A DNA stretch of 64,000 bases, taken from positions 2,356,001-2,420,000 of the forward strand of contig OZ245018.1 of NCBI GenBank assembly GCA_965223825.1, given 5' to 3'. Positions 1 through 9,400 of the stretch are shown here, piece after piece. Each line of letters starts with the position of its first letter. Within the stretch, counting starts at the first letter, position 1. Made by a program: the position numbers and the translations under genes. The notes beneath the pieces were generated by a model. It searched no databases. It saw only the letters and a list, made by a program, of their open reading frames with translations, and had not been told where the DNA came from. Origin of the DNA: CAJXQU01 sp965223825 (lineage in GTDB: Bacteria; Pseudomonadota; Gammaproteobacteria; CAJXQU01).

Positions 1-58
1 ACAATCAAACCAAACCCTACCGAATAACGAGACGGAAGGATTATTCGTCGTCGCCGCA

Positions 59-1009
59 TTGTACAAATTCGTGCAACTTTCTGACTATGTCGCCTTACGC
101 GATCCTCTGCACACGCGGATGTTGGAGGCTGGTGTAAAAGGTACTTTATTGCTCGCTGAAGAAGGGATAAACGGGACGATCGCCGGTTCGCGTGAAGGGA
201 TTGATCGTGTGATCGCATTTTTACAATCAGATGATCGTTTTCACGATCTGTCCTACAAAGAATCTCACGCCGCCGAGATGCCGTTTATGCGGACTAAGGT
301 TAAGTTGAAAAAAGAAATCGTCACTATGGGCGTGCCGGGAACTGATCCGACACAATTGAATGGCGTGCGCGTTGATCCGAAAGATTGGAATGATCTGATT
401 TCCGATCCAGAGGTTATGTTGATCGACACGCGCAATGATTATGAAGTCCACATCGGTAGTTTTTCCGGTGCGATCTCTCCGAACACCAACAGCTTTCGAG
501 ATTTTCCAGAATACGTGAAAGACAACCTCGATCCGTCCAAGCACAAAAAAGTCGCGATGTTTTGCACTGGCGGGATTCGCTGTGAAAAATCCACAAACTA
601 TTTGCTCAGCCAAGGTTTTGATCACGTCTACCATTTGAATGGTGGCATACTTAAATATCTTGAAGAGGTTCCACAAGAAGAAAGCCTATGGGAAGGTGAA
701 TGTTTTGTTTTTGATGGTCGTGTCGCGGTCGGTCATAACCTCGAAGAAAGTGATTATATTCAATGTTTTGCATGCCGACGGCCATTGTCTGAAATGGACC
801 AGCAATCCGAGCATTATGTCGAAGGCGTTTCGTGCCCTTACTGCGTCGAGCAATATGACGAGGCGCATCGACAACGGTTTATTGAGCGGCAGAAGCAGAT
901 CGAACTGGCCCGATCACGACAGCAGGAACACCTCGGCGTCTCAATCGAAACTCGCAAAGCACAATCTGATAAACATCAAAAAACCAACACCGGTGATGAT
1001 AAAAAATGA
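59..1009 (+). CDS. trhO: tRNA uridine(34) 5-hydroxylase TrhO (YceA, rhodanese family)
   Basis: TrhO makes 5-hydroxyuridine at the wobble position of tRNAs in the cytoplasm. The N-terminal part matches YceA (ALYKFV, EEGINGTI) and a rhodanese domain follows, with the catalytic loop CTGGIRC placing the active Cys near residue 169. A Cys pair-rich tail (CFAC...CPYC) and a basic end complete it. The start is uncertain: the listed codon is TTG, while the frame stays open to the left edge and reads LFVVAAL just upstream, which is the usual family N-terminus. The true start is therefore probably upstream, either a rare codon or outside the window. Family identity is firm; the 5' end may be partial. 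Confidence 0.9.
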   Translation: MYKFVQLSDYVALRDPLHTRMLEAGVKGTLLLAEEGINGTIAGSREGIDRVIAFLQSDDRFHDLSYKESHAAEMPFMRTKVKLKKEIVTMGVPGTDPTQLNGVRVDPKDWNDLISDPEVMLIDTRNDYEVHIGSFSGAISPNTNSFRDFPEYVKDNLDPSKHKKVAMFCTGGIRCEKSTNYLLSQGFDHVYHLNGGILKYLEEVPQEESLWEGECFVFDGRVAVGHNLEESDYIQCFACRRPLSEMDQQSEHYVEGVSCPYCVEQYDEAHRQRFIERQKQIELARSRQQEHLGVSIETRKAQSDKHQKTNTGDDKK

Positions 1010-1069
1010 TCCATATTGGGACTTTGAAGTACACTTTTTACCGTTTTCTTTCAATATGTTGCCTCAAAA

Positions 1070-1732
1070 GTGACCACGCCCATTCTGTATAGTTTTCGGC
1101 GCTGTCCCTATGCCATGCGCGCCCGGTTAGCGATTGCACGATCAGCACAAACCTGTGAGTTACGAGAAGTCGTACTCAAAGAAAAGCCGACAGAAATGAT
1201 CGCGCTATCCCCCAAAGCCACCGTCCCCGTCCTGCAGTTACCATGCGGACGCGTGCTTGATGAAAGTCTTGATATTATGCGCTGGGCATTGACGCAATCT
1301 GACCCCGATCACTGGTTATCTATCGAGCCTGATCTCACGAATTCGTTGATCCACGAGAACGACTTTAGCTTCAAGCAATGGCTTGATCGATATAAATATT
1401 ATGATCGCTTTCCAGAAAAGAGTCAGACAGATTACCGCAATAAAGCCTCCGAATTTCTGCACAAGCTTGAGACACAACTAACCCTGAATAATGGTATCGG
1501 GTTGGTGGCTGATCAGCTCGGTCTCGCTGACATGGCTATCTTTCCCTTCATTCGTCAACTTCGCTATGTTGATCTGAACTGGTTTGATCAATGCGATTTT
1601 CCCAAGTTGATTGTTTGGGAGCAACAACTCGAATCCAGCTCCCTTTTTCTTGCGATCATGCAAAAATTTCCAAAATGGGATGAAACTTCTTCGCTTATTC
1701 TCTTTCCCATAGAAGACAAGTCACAAAAATAG
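1070..1732 (+). CDS. Glutathione S-transferase family protein
   Basis: This is a soluble 220-residue protein with a thioredoxin-like GST N-terminus (LYSFRRCPYAMRARLAI, then VPVLQLPCGRVLDES, the cis-Pro and glutathione gamma-Glu binding strip). A helical C-terminal half contains LADMAIFPFIRQL. The Cys in RRCPYAMR suggests a Cys-type (omega/beta/GrxB-like) rather than Tyr/Ser-type enzyme, so thiol transfer or deglutathionylation is more likely than classical conjugation; that is inference. The start is GTG, 60 bp after trhO, on the same strand. No substrate can be named. Confidence 0.8.
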   Translation: MTTPILYSFRRCPYAMRARLAIARSAQTCELREVVLKEKPTEMIALSPKATVPVLQLPCGRVLDESLDIMRWALTQSDPDHWLSIEPDLTNSLIHENDFSFKQWLDRYKYYDRFPEKSQTDYRNKASEFLHKLETQLTLNNGIGLVADQLGLADMAIFPFIRQLRYVDLNWFDQCDFPKLIVWEQQLESSSLFLAIMQKFPKWDETSSLILFPIEDKSQK

Positions 1733-1807
1733 ATCTATTGTTGTTCTAAAGATCTTCTTCACAGTAATTCTCAGTATGGCCTGATAATTGCTCCCATACT
1801 TTATTAA

Positions 1808-1822
1808 GAGAACGTCGTTCTC
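1808..1822. promoter_or_regulatory. Inverted repeat GAGAAC-gtc-GTTCTC upstream of the Anbu-locus operon
   Basis: Two perfect 6-bp arms flank a 3-bp centre, about 50 bp upstream of the ATP-grasp gene in the only sizeable gap before that operon. A second overlapping dyad (GTCG-TTCT-CGAC, 1814-1825) shares it. The position suits an operator, but no regulator is known and short dyads occur by chance. Confidence 0.3.
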
Positions 1823-1871
1823 GACATAATAATGAAAGTAAAACACAACACGTCTGCACAGGGCGCAGGAT

Positions 1872-3332
1872 ATGAATAGAAAGATGTCCATCGACTGGAA
1901 GTTGTACGAACCTAACGGTTTTTTTGATGAGCTAATTAGCTCCCCTGGCCACCCTCGCAAGATTGCACGAACACTGACTAAATACTTGCAATCATTAAGC
2001 ACCGAAGAACTAATAAATCGTCGCGAAGCTGCTGAAATTGCAATAAAAGCGATGGGAATTACCTTCACGGTATACAGCGAAGGAAAGAATATTGATCGCG
2101 CTTGGCCATTCGATATTATCCCCCGAATCATCCCCAGCAACGAATGGCAGCACGCGACACAAGGGCTAGCGCAGAGATTAACGGCCTTAAATTTATTCAT
2201 TGACGATCTTTATAACGATCAAAAAATTCTAAAAGACAAAATTGTTCCGGCAGAATTAGTTCTAAAATCGAAAAATTATCGACCCGAATGTGAAGGTATC
2301 TCGCCAGCTTTTGGTGCGTGGGCACAAATCTGCGGCACTGATCTGGTGCGAGACCATAAAGGAACCTTCTACGTTCTTGAAGATAATTTACGTGTTCCTT
2401 CCGGCGTGTCCTACATGCTGGAAAACAGAAAAGTCACGAAAAAAGTTTTTCCTGAATTATTTGAGGATCAACATATTCAACCCATCGGTGGATATATTGA
2501 TCAGCTTTACAAAACCCTCGCCTCACTCTCACCACGGAATTTAGATTTCCCGGAAGTGGTTGTGCTCACCCCGGGCATTTATAACTCAGCATATTTTGAA
2601 CATGCTTTTTTAGCGCAACAAATGGGTTGTGAACTTGTCGAGGGGCCAGATCTTGTCGTCGGTGATGATGACTGTGTTTATATGCGCACGATCTACGGTC
2701 TGAAACGAGTTGATGTTATCTATCGCCGAATTGACGATATGTTTCTTGATCCTGAGGTTTTCCACCCTGATTCGATGCTTGGTGTGCCGGGTGTCATGCG
2801 CGCTTGGCGTAAAGGCAATGTCGCCTTGGCCAATGCCCCCGGGGCAGGTGTTGCAGATGATAAAATCATCTATACCTATGTACCGGATATGATCAAATAT
2901 TATCTTGATGAAGATCCTATTCTGCCAAATGTTGAAAGCTATTTGTGCATGGATAAAACCCAGTGCGATCACGTTCTTGCAAATTTAGATAAGTTAGTGG
3001 TGAAACCTGCTAACGAATCCGGTGGATACGGTATGTTAATCGGCCCTCAATCGACCAAAAAAGAACGTGAACAATTTGCGGATTTGATCAAAAAGAATCC
3101 TCGTAATTACATGGCACAACCTACGTTATCTTTATCCACCTCCCCGACCATTTGTGGCAATACAATAGAACCGCGTCACCTCGACCTGCGGCCTTTTATC
3201 CTTCAGGGTGAAAATATGTATGTCACTATGGGCGGACTAACGCGCGTCGCTTTGAAGAAAGGCTCTCTCGTTGTTAACTCGTCACAAGGTGGTGGTAGTA
3301 AAGATACTTGGGTCGTTGATACGGAGCGTTAA
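1872..3332 (+). CDS. Circularly permuted ATP-grasp protein (DUF404/DUF407, CP_ATPgrasp_2)
   Basis: This 486-residue protein belongs to the circularly permuted ATP-grasp family that accompanies alpha-E, transglutaminase and Anbu genes. Recognisable blocks are the N-terminal YxxHxxL-like helix region, LEDNLRVPSGVSYMLENR, the central VVLTPGIYNSAYFEHAFLA strand, LVVKPANESGGYGM (nucleotide-binding glycine loop) and the C-terminal DLRPFILQGE...GGLTRVA block. The family is presumed to form an amide or peptide bond with ATP, perhaps together with the alpha-E partner; substrate unknown. Only 3 bp separate it from the next gene. An ATG 12 bases further in (1884) is an alternative start because the AGGA lies too close to the first ATG. 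Confidence 0.88.
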   Translation: MNRKMSIDWKLYEPNGFFDELISSPGHPRKIARTLTKYLQSLSTEELINRREAAEIAIKAMGITFTVYSEGKNIDRAWPFDIIPRIIPSNEWQHATQGLAQRLTALNLFIDDLYNDQKILKDKIVPAELVLKSKNYRPECEGISPAFGAWAQICGTDLVRDHKGTFYVLEDNLRVPSGVSYMLENRKVTKKVFPELFEDQHIQPIGGYIDQLYKTLASLSPRNLDFPEVVVLTPGIYNSAYFEHAFLAQQMGCELVEGPDLVVGDDDCVYMRTIYGLKRVDVIYRRIDDMFLDPEVFHPDSMLGVPGVMRAWRKGNVALANAPGAGVADDKIIYTYVPDMIKYYLDEDPILPNVESYLCMDKTQCDHVLANLDKLVVKPANESGGYGMLIGPQSTKKEREQFADLIKKNPRNYMAQPTLSLSTSPTICGNTIEPRHLDLRPFILQGENMYVTMGGLTRVALKKGSLVVNSSQGGGSKDTWVVDTER

Positions 3333-3335
3333 ATT

Positions 3336-4292
3336 ATGTTGTCACGAGTAGCTGAGAGAATTTATTGGATCGGCCGTTATTTAGAACGAGCAGAAAATAC
3401 TGCGCGGCTGATCAATGTTTATGCAAGTCTAATTTTAGATCTTCCCAAAGAGGCACCAATCAAGTGGGATATGCTACCGAACATCATGGGCGGTAGTGAT
3501 ACGTTTAAAGAGCAACACACACAATGTGATGAAAGAAATGTCTGCAAGTTTTTACTAACCGACGTCAACTTTGCAGGAAGTGTTTTATCGTCAGTAATGA
3601 ACGCACGAGAAAATGCGCGGACATCGCGTGAAGTGCTACCTAATGAAGCATGGGAAATGATTAACGAATTGTATTTATACATTCAAGAATCACAGAACAT
3701 GATCCAGTCACGCAACAAGCGAGCGTTATTCCTTGAAGGCGTGGTTGCACGTTGTCAGAAAATCACGGGCATGATCACGTGCACAATGACACGCGACGAT
3801 GTCTTTCACTTCATGCTAATGGGGCGTGAGTTAGAACGTGCTGACATGACAACCCGTATTATTGATACGGGCATTACCACAGCATTAGAAATGTCAGAGG
3901 AGTTATACACTACCTATGAATATAGCGTATGGATTTACATTCTCGACGCGTTAGGCGCAGTTCAAATGTTCCGCAAAATCGTGCGCGACAGAATAGACCG
4001 ACAAGCTGTGCTGGAGTTTTTATTGTTAAACCGATTTTATCCACGTTCGATATTTTATTGCCTTGATGGTGTTGAACAAGAAATTCACATGTTGCCAACC
4101 AACCATGAGGTTCAGCGTGCGATCAGTCATAGTAAATTGCATTTGAAAAAAATCCCGGTTGAATCTCTTGAGAAAGAGAAATTACAAATTTTCCTGGATG
4201 ATGTTCAGCTCAACTTTAATAACATCCACAAACAAATTACTAACTGTTGGTTTAAATTAGAATACACTCAGCAACAGGAACAACAAGCATGA
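3336..4292 (+). CDS. Alpha-E domain protein (DUF403)
   Basis: The opening MLSRVAERIYWIGRYLERAENTARLI is the diagnostic start of the alpha-E family, an all-helical protein with repeated conserved Glu residues. Further blocks are NARENARTSREVLPNEAWEMINELY and MLMGRELERADMTTRI. It almost always sits beside the circularly permuted ATP-grasp protein and a transglutaminase, and is thought to act with them in a peptide-modifying or peptide-ligating pathway; no reaction is proven. It begins 3 bp after the ATP-grasp stop and overlaps the following transglutaminase by ATGA, so the three are translationally coupled. Length (318 aa) is normal for the family. Confidence 0.88.
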   Translation: MLSRVAERIYWIGRYLERAENTARLINVYASLILDLPKEAPIKWDMLPNIMGGSDTFKEQHTQCDERNVCKFLLTDVNFAGSVLSSVMNARENARTSREVLPNEAWEMINELYLYIQESQNMIQSRNKRALFLEGVVARCQKITGMITCTMTRDDVFHFMLMGRELERADMTTRIIDTGITTALEMSEELYTTYEYSVWIYILDALGAVQMFRKIVRDRIDRQAVLEFLLLNRFYPRSIFYCLDGVEQEIHMLPTNHEVQRAISHSKLHLKKIPVESLEKEKLQIFLDDVQLNFNNIHKQITNCWFKLEYTQQQEQQA

Positions 4293-7200
4293 CAATACGC
4301 GTTGCCTTAAATCATAAAACTGAATATAAATTTGATCGTGCGGTGGAACTATCACCTCACATTATCCGTTTGCGACCTGCTCCACATTGTCGCACAGCAA
4401 TCAATTCATACTCTCTAAAAATTGAACCAGAAAATCATTTTATCAACTGGCAGCAAGATCCGTTTGGTAATTATTTAGCGCGAATTGTTTTCAATGAGAA
4501 AGCTAAAAAGTTTAGTGTCGATGTTGATCTCGTTGCGGAAATGACGGTTGTTAATCCATTCGATTTTTTCTTGGAAGAAGATGCAGAAACATTTCCATTT
4601 AAATATGAAAAACAAATTCTCAATGATCTCGCACCCTACTTGGAAATCACAGAAAATGGAAAACGTTTAAAAAAGTGGGTCAAAAGTATTGATCTAACAG
4701 AGCAACGTACTGTTGATTTTCTAGTAATGCTTAATCAACAAATACATGAATACCTCTCCTATACGTTACGTATGGAGCCGGGGGTACAAACCTGTAAAAA
4801 AACCTTAAAAAGTCGTAGTGGTTCTTGCCGTGACTATGCTTGGTTGTTAGTGCAAGTTTTACGTCACTTAGGTTTGGCTGCACGTTTTGTTTCAGGCTAT
4901 CTGATCCAATTAAAGTCAGATGTTAAATCACTCGACGGACCGTCTGGTCCTGAGCAAGATTTCACCGATCTTCACGCATGGACCGAAGTGTATATTCCCG
5001 GTGCAGGCTGGGTTGGTTTAGATGCAACGTCGGGACTTTTTGCTGGTGAGGGACATATCCCACTCGCGTGTACACCGAGTCCGTTAACGGCGGCCGCTAT
5101 TTCCGGTGCAACAGATCCATGTGAAGTTGACTTTTATTTTCATAACGAAGTCACACGAATTCATGAAGATCCGCGTACGACGAAACCTTATACCGATCAT
5201 CAGTGGGAATCGATTTTAAAACTCGGTGATGAAATGGACGAAGAGTTAGCTGCGTCTAATATTACAATGACAATGGGTGGCGAACCAACGTTCGTTTCTA
5301 TCGATGACATGGCAAGTGATCAATGGAATACCCACGCCTTAGGTGCGGATAAACGTAAATTTGCTGGCGATTTATGGCTGCGATTACGCGATCATTTTGC
5401 ACCGAGTGGCTTGCTGCATCACGGCCAAGGTAAGTGGTACCCAGGTGAGCAACTGCCGCGCTGGGCCTTATCGTTATTCTGGCGTAAAGATGGCAAAGCA
5501 ATCTGGAATAATCCTGCATTGCTGGGCAGTGAAGATATTAATGATGGTGCTGACGTTGTTAATTCTGAACAATTTATTGCGCAATTAGCCAAAGAATTAA
5601 AACTTTCTGAGAAAAACATTACGCCAGCATACGAAGATAAATTTTATTATCTTTGGGAGGAAGGTAATTTACCTGTCAATACTGGCCCTGACGATAATAA
5701 GTTAGAAGATCCACTTGAGCGACGTAAATTACGTGAAGTATTTGAAAAAGGATTGGACGCCGTTAAAGGCTATGTATTGCCTTTAAAGTTTGACCCCTTC
5801 ATGAAATCATGGAAAAGCTGTCAGTGGCCGTTGCGCAGATCACAACTTTTCTTGTTGCCCGGTAATTCACCGATGGGATTACGTCTACCGTTAAACTCGT
5901 TACCGTGGATAAGCCCAGAATTACGAGAGTTTGATAGCCCGCGTGATCCATTTGATGATCACCCGGCTTTGCCCGATAAGCCGCTAACGAAAAAACGGCC
6001 TAAGCAAAATCAAGTCAACCGCATCGCCCCTGCCCTGCCTGAGATTTTTCATACGGCACTTTGCGCAGAAGTTCGAGATGGTCGTTTATATTTATTCCTA
6101 CCGCCAATACAACTCCTCGAGGAGTATCTTGATCTGATCAAGGTCATTGAAAAAACAGCGGCTAAGTTAGGCCAGAAGGTGATCATTGAAGGTTATCCAC
6201 CACCGGAAGATCACCGTTTGCAGATGTTGCAAGTCACGCCTGACCCGGGTGTGATCGAGGTTAACATTCACCCAGCGGCGAGTTGGAAAGAACTCGTTAG
6301 TAATACGCACGAGTTGTACAGCATGGCGCGCAATATGCGTCTTGGTACTGAAAAATTCATGGTTGATGGTCGCCATACTGGCACAGGTGGCGGTAATCAC
6401 GTCACGATTGGTGGGCCTACACCTGCTGAAAGTCCGATGCTACGTCGACCAGATCTGTTGAGAAGCCTGATCACCTATTGGCAGAATCACCCAGGTTTAT
6501 CGTTTCTCTTTTCCGGTGCCTTTATCGGCCCAACCAGTCAATCCCCTCGTGTCGATGAAGCACGGGATGACACCCTGTACGAACTTGAGATCGCGTTCCA
6601 ACAATTGCCGAAAGGCGAAGTAATGGAACCATGGAAGGTCGATCGTGCGCTGCGTAACTTGCTTGTCGACATGACTGGTAACACACATCGGACAGAATTT
6701 TGTATCGACAAACTCTATTCGCCCGATGGGCCAAGTGGTCGCCGCGGATTAGTCGAACTTCGTGCGTTTGAAATGCCGCCGCATGAACAAATGAGTTTGG
6801 TTCAAGTCTTGTTACTACGAACGTTGATCGCACGTTTTTGGAAAACCCCTTACGAAAACAAATTAATCCGTTGGGGAACAGAGCTACATGACCGTTTTAT
6901 GCTGCCGCATTTTGTCTGGGAAGATATTAAAAGTGTCGTCGCAGATATGAACCAGGCGGGTTACGACTTCAAATTGGATTGGTTTGCGCCTTTCTTAGAA
7001 TTCCGCTTCCCAAATTATGGCAGCATCACCAAGCAAGGCATTACACTTGATCTGCATTGGGCAATTGAACCTTGGCACGTCCTTGGTGAAGAAATGTCCG
7101 CACAAGGCACTTCACGCTACGTAGATTCGTCTGTTGAGCGATTACAGGTCAAAGTAGCGGGGCTGATCAGCTCTCGTTACTGCATCACGTGTAACGGTCG

Positions 7201-7552
7201 CCGCCTCCCATTAAAAGCGACGGATAAAAAAGGGGAGTTTGTTGCAGGCTTGCGCTTTAAAGCGTGGAATCCATATTCTAGCTTACATCCTTCGATCGGT
7301 GAGGATCAGAAGTTAGTTTTCGATATTGTTGATCTTTCTAACCAACGTTCCGTCGGCGGCTGTACCTATTTCGTTAATCATCCAGGCGGTCGTCATTACG
7401 ACACCTTCCCAGTCAATGCGAATGAGGCAGAAGCGCGTCGAACATCACGTTTTTGGGATCAAGGACATAGCCAGGGTGAACGAATCGTTACTTTGGAAGA
7501 ACCAGCAGGTGACCATCCATACACACTTGATTTAAGATACCGACCCTCTTAA
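4289..7552 (+). CDS. Transglutaminase-like / DUF2126 large protein of the Anbu locus
   Basis: This is a two-part protein of 1087 residues. Residues 1-300 carry the bacterial transglutaminase N-terminal domain and a papain-like transglutaminase core: the catalytic Cys lies in SRSGSCRDYAWLL, the His in DLHAWTEVY and the Asp in GLDATSG. From about residue 320 to the end is DUF2126, starting MTMGGEPTFVSIDD and containing GTGGGNHVTIGG and the C-terminal YRYCITCNGR-like region. Such proteins may act as amidases, proteases or amide-bond formers; the substrate is unknown. No signal peptide is visible, so it should be cytoplasmic. It is coupled by ATGA to the alpha-E gene and followed after 22 bp by the metallopeptidase gene. 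Confidence 0.88.
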   Translation: MTIRVALNHKTEYKFDRAVELSPHIIRLRPAPHCRTAINSYSLKIEPENHFINWQQDPFGNYLARIVFNEKAKKFSVDVDLVAEMTVVNPFDFFLEEDAETFPFKYEKQILNDLAPYLEITENGKRLKKWVKSIDLTEQRTVDFLVMLNQQIHEYLSYTLRMEPGVQTCKKTLKSRSGSCRDYAWLLVQVLRHLGLAARFVSGYLIQLKSDVKSLDGPSGPEQDFTDLHAWTEVYIPGAGWVGLDATSGLFAGEGHIPLACTPSPLTAAAISGATDPCEVDFYFHNEVTRIHEDPRTTKPYTDHQWESILKLGDEMDEELAASNITMTMGGEPTFVSIDDMASDQWNTHALGADKRKFAGDLWLRLRDHFAPSGLLHHGQGKWYPGEQLPRWALSLFWRKDGKAIWNNPALLGSEDINDGADVVNSEQFIAQLAKELKLSEKNITPAYEDKFYYLWEEGNLPVNTGPDDNKLEDPLERRKLREVFEKGLDAVKGYVLPLKFDPFMKSWKSCQWPLRRSQLFLLPGNSPMGLRLPLNSLPWISPELREFDSPRDPFDDHPALPDKPLTKKRPKQNQVNRIAPALPEIFHTALCAEVRDGRLYLFLPPIQLLEEYLDLIKVIEKTAAKLGQKVIIEGYPPPEDHRLQMLQVTPDPGVIEVNIHPAASWKELVSNTHELYSMARNMRLGTEKFMVDGRHTGTGGGNHVTIGGPTPAESPMLRRPDLLRSLITYWQNHPGLSFLFSGAFIGPTSQSPRVDEARDDTLYELEIAFQQLPKGEVMEPWKVDRALRNLLVDMTGNTHRTEFCIDKLYSPDGPSGRRGLVELRAFEMPPHEQMSLVQVLLLRTLIARFWKTPYENKLIRWGTELHDRFMLPHFVWEDIKSVVADMNQAGYDFKLDWFAPFLEFRFPNYGSITKQGITLDLHWAIEPWHVLGEEMSAQGTSRYVDSSVERLQVKVAGLISSRYCITCNGRRLPLKATDKKGEFVAGLRFKAWNPYSSLHPSIGEDQKLVFDIVDLSNQRSVGGCTYFVNHPGGRHYDTFPVNANEAEARRTSRFWDQGHSQGERIVTLEEPAGDHPYTLDLRYRPS

Positions 7553-7574
7553 TTTCAGGTGTATGTAGTCGTCG

Positions 7575-8645
7575 ATGAGAACTTTTACGTGTAGGTGCGG
7601 TAATCGCATATTTTTTGAGAATAGCGAATGTCTTCAATGTAAACGTCGCCTTGGGTTTGATGCTGATCGACTTCAACTCTACGCACTAGAAAAAGTAACG
7701 AACCATGCCGATCTGTGGTCGAGCGTCTTACCTAACGGAAAAACGATCAACTTCCGCTTGTGTAAGAACACGCTCGACTTTCAGGTCTGTAATTGGATTA
7801 TTCCACAATCCTCGAAACATACTTACTGTCTTGCTTGTCGAATGAATGAAATGATTCCCAGTTTAACTAAGCCGGAGAACTTGGGCTTGTGGGAATCCAT
7901 GGAAATTTCGAAAAACCGTTTGATCTACAGTTTACTTAAACTCGGCCTTCCCGTTACAAGCAAGATTGAAAGTCCAAAAAGCGGTTTAGCTTTTTCATTT
8001 CTCGAAGATAAGCGGACAAATCAGGCTGTGGCTGCGCAACATGTCATGACTGGCCACGCGAATGGTTTGATCACGGTTAACCTTAATGAAGCCGACAGCG
8101 CTTTTCGCGAGGCACAACGTTTACAACTTTCTGAATCTTATCGCACGCTACTTGGGCATTTTCGCCATGAAAGTGGGCATTATTACTGGGATAGACTGAT
8201 CAGAGATTCTGATCAGCTTGAAACCTTCCGCGACATTTTCGGTGATGAACGTCAGGATTACCAACAAGCGTTGGCTGATCATTACTCGCATCCACCTATG
8301 CAAGAAACCGAAGACTATATTAGTTATTACGCGCAATCTCACCCGCATGAAGATTGGGCCGAAACATGGGCACATTATCTTCATATGATTGATACATTAG
8401 AAACGGCGAGTGTTTTTGGACTACTGGGACAACACGACACGTCCAGTAAATTTGATCAGATGATTTCGGAATGGAGTGAACTCAGCATCATGATGAATTC
8501 ACTCAATCGCAGTATGGGACTCTACGATGCGTACCCGTTCGTTTTAACAGACGTTATTCGAACGAAGCTCCAGTTTGTCCATGATTTGATGAAACCAACG
8601 CCCGCGCCCACTCGATCCGAGGTAACCCCTGGAAAGCTTCTTTAA
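7575..8645 (+). CDS. Putative zinc-ribbon metallopeptidase of the Anbu locus
   Basis: The 356-residue product starts with a zinc ribbon (Cys6, Cys8, then CLQCKRR) plus further Cys pairs (CLAC). A gluzincin-type site FRHESGHYYWD follows (HExxH variant H-E-S-G-H) with a downstream HPHEDWAETWAHYLHM helix that can give the third zinc ligand. This is the COG4307-type putative metallopeptidase often found with DUF403/DUF2126 genes. No signal peptide is present, so it is probably cytoplasmic. It lies 22 bp after the transglutaminase gene. Its last 92 bases overlap the convergent Anbu gene, which also means the two C-terminal coding regions constrain each other. Confidence 0.82.
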   Translation: MRTFTCRCGNRIFFENSECLQCKRRLGFDADRLQLYALEKVTNHADLWSSVLPNGKTINFRLCKNTLDFQVCNWIIPQSSKHTYCLACRMNEMIPSLTKPENLGLWESMEISKNRLIYSLLKLGLPVTSKIESPKSGLAFSFLEDKRTNQAVAAQHVMTGHANGLITVNLNEADSAFREAQRLQLSESYRTLLGHFRHESGHYYWDRLIRDSDQLETFRDIFGDERQDYQQALADHYSHPPMQETEDYISYYAQSHPHEDWAETWAHYLHMIDTLETASVFGLLGQHDTSSKFDQMISEWSELSIMMNSLNRSMGLYDAYPFVLTDVIRTKLQFVHDLMKPTPAPTRSEVTPGKLL

Positions 8646-9315
8646 GTCGCTGATCCCACATAGATCTGATGTCGCGCAGATAGCTACTATCCTCCGTTAA
8701 ACGATAGTGTTTATCGACGACCAGGCTACCGTTGTTATACACAATGATGTCAATCGGCGGACCGACAGTAAGATTACTACGCATTGTTGAATCCATTGAA
8801 ACTAGCGCGCACAACATGGCCGTGTCGATCGGTGTATCAGGCTGAATTATTCTATCGAGAATTGGCTTACCGTATTTACTCTCGCCAATTTGTAAGAAAG
8901 CTGTCTCTTCTGAAGTCGCAATATGATTACCTTCAGAATAAACCAGTAACATTTTTTGTTTAATGCCCTTGATCTGACCACCGAGAATAAAAGTAGATTC
9001 GTAGGTTGGGCCACCACCGTGTTTAGCTTGTTGAGTACGGCTAATATCACCTAAATAATCCGCCGCTTCGGACATGCGAGTACACGTCAATAAGCTTGTT
9101 CTGGCTTGTTGCTTGATATCGTGGCGAACTTGGCTGATAACAGCCTGAGAAGTCGCTAAATTTCCGGCCGTAAGAATGACAAACTGACGCTCACCCGGAA
9201 CGCCAAAAACATTGACCTTACTGTAAGTGCTGACATGATCAACACCGGCATTCGTTCTGGAATCAGACACAAAAACCATTCCATCATTCACCGCAATACC
9301 AACACAATAAGTCAT
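8554..9315 (-). CDS. anbu: Anbu-type proteasome-like peptidase
   Basis: This 253-residue Ntn-hydrolase is related to proteasome beta subunits and HslV. The N-terminus MTYCVGIAVNDGMVFVSDSRTNAG gives Thr2 as nucleophile once Met is removed, with Asp18 and Lys33 in the proteasome catalytic positions; FVILTAGNLATSQAV follows. Anbu assembles into open-ring or helical particles. Its genomic partners are exactly those seen here (ATP-grasp, alpha-E, transglutaminase, metallopeptidase), although here it is encoded on the opposite strand. The start has a good Shine-Dalgarno (AGAGG). The 3' end overlaps the metallopeptidase gene by 92 bp, so the transcripts would form an antisense pair. The physiological substrate is unknown. 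Confidence 0.92.
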   Translation of the reverse strand: MTYCVGIAVNDGMVFVSDSRTNAGVDHVSTYSKVNVFGVPGERQFVILTAGNLATSQAVISQVRHDIKQQARTSLLTCTRMSEAADYLGDISRTQQAKHGGGPTYESTFILGGQIKGIKQKMLLVYSEGNHIATSEETAFLQIGESKYGKPILDRIIQPDTPIDTAMLCALVSMDSTMRSNLTVGPPIDIIVYNNGSLVVDKHYRLTEDSSYLRDIRSMWDQRLKEAFQGLPRIEWARALVSSNHGQTGASFE

Positions 9316-9381
9316 ATCATTCCTCTAAATTCTTGCTGCAAGAGTAAGTTCAGGATCCACATCGGTCAAGCAAGAGTTTGT

Positions 9382-9400
9382 TTCTTTTCAGTGAAAAGAA
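9382..9400. promoter_or_regulatory. Perfect 19-bp palindrome upstream of the Anbu gene
   Basis: TTCTTTTCA-G-TGAAAAGAA is perfectly symmetric (9-bp arms, 1-bp centre) and lies 67 bp upstream of the Anbu start, between it and darP. A related imperfect copy with the core TTCTTTC-TAGTGAAAAC lies at 9441-9459. A one-base centre cannot form a good RNA hairpin loop and there is no T-run, so a DNA-binding operator is more likely than a terminator. Confidence 0.4.

Noticed and set aside
639..1073. 144-codon plus-strand ORF overlapping trhO
   Set aside because: It is another frame of trhO carried on through the following gap; no ribosome-binding site and no recognisable domain.
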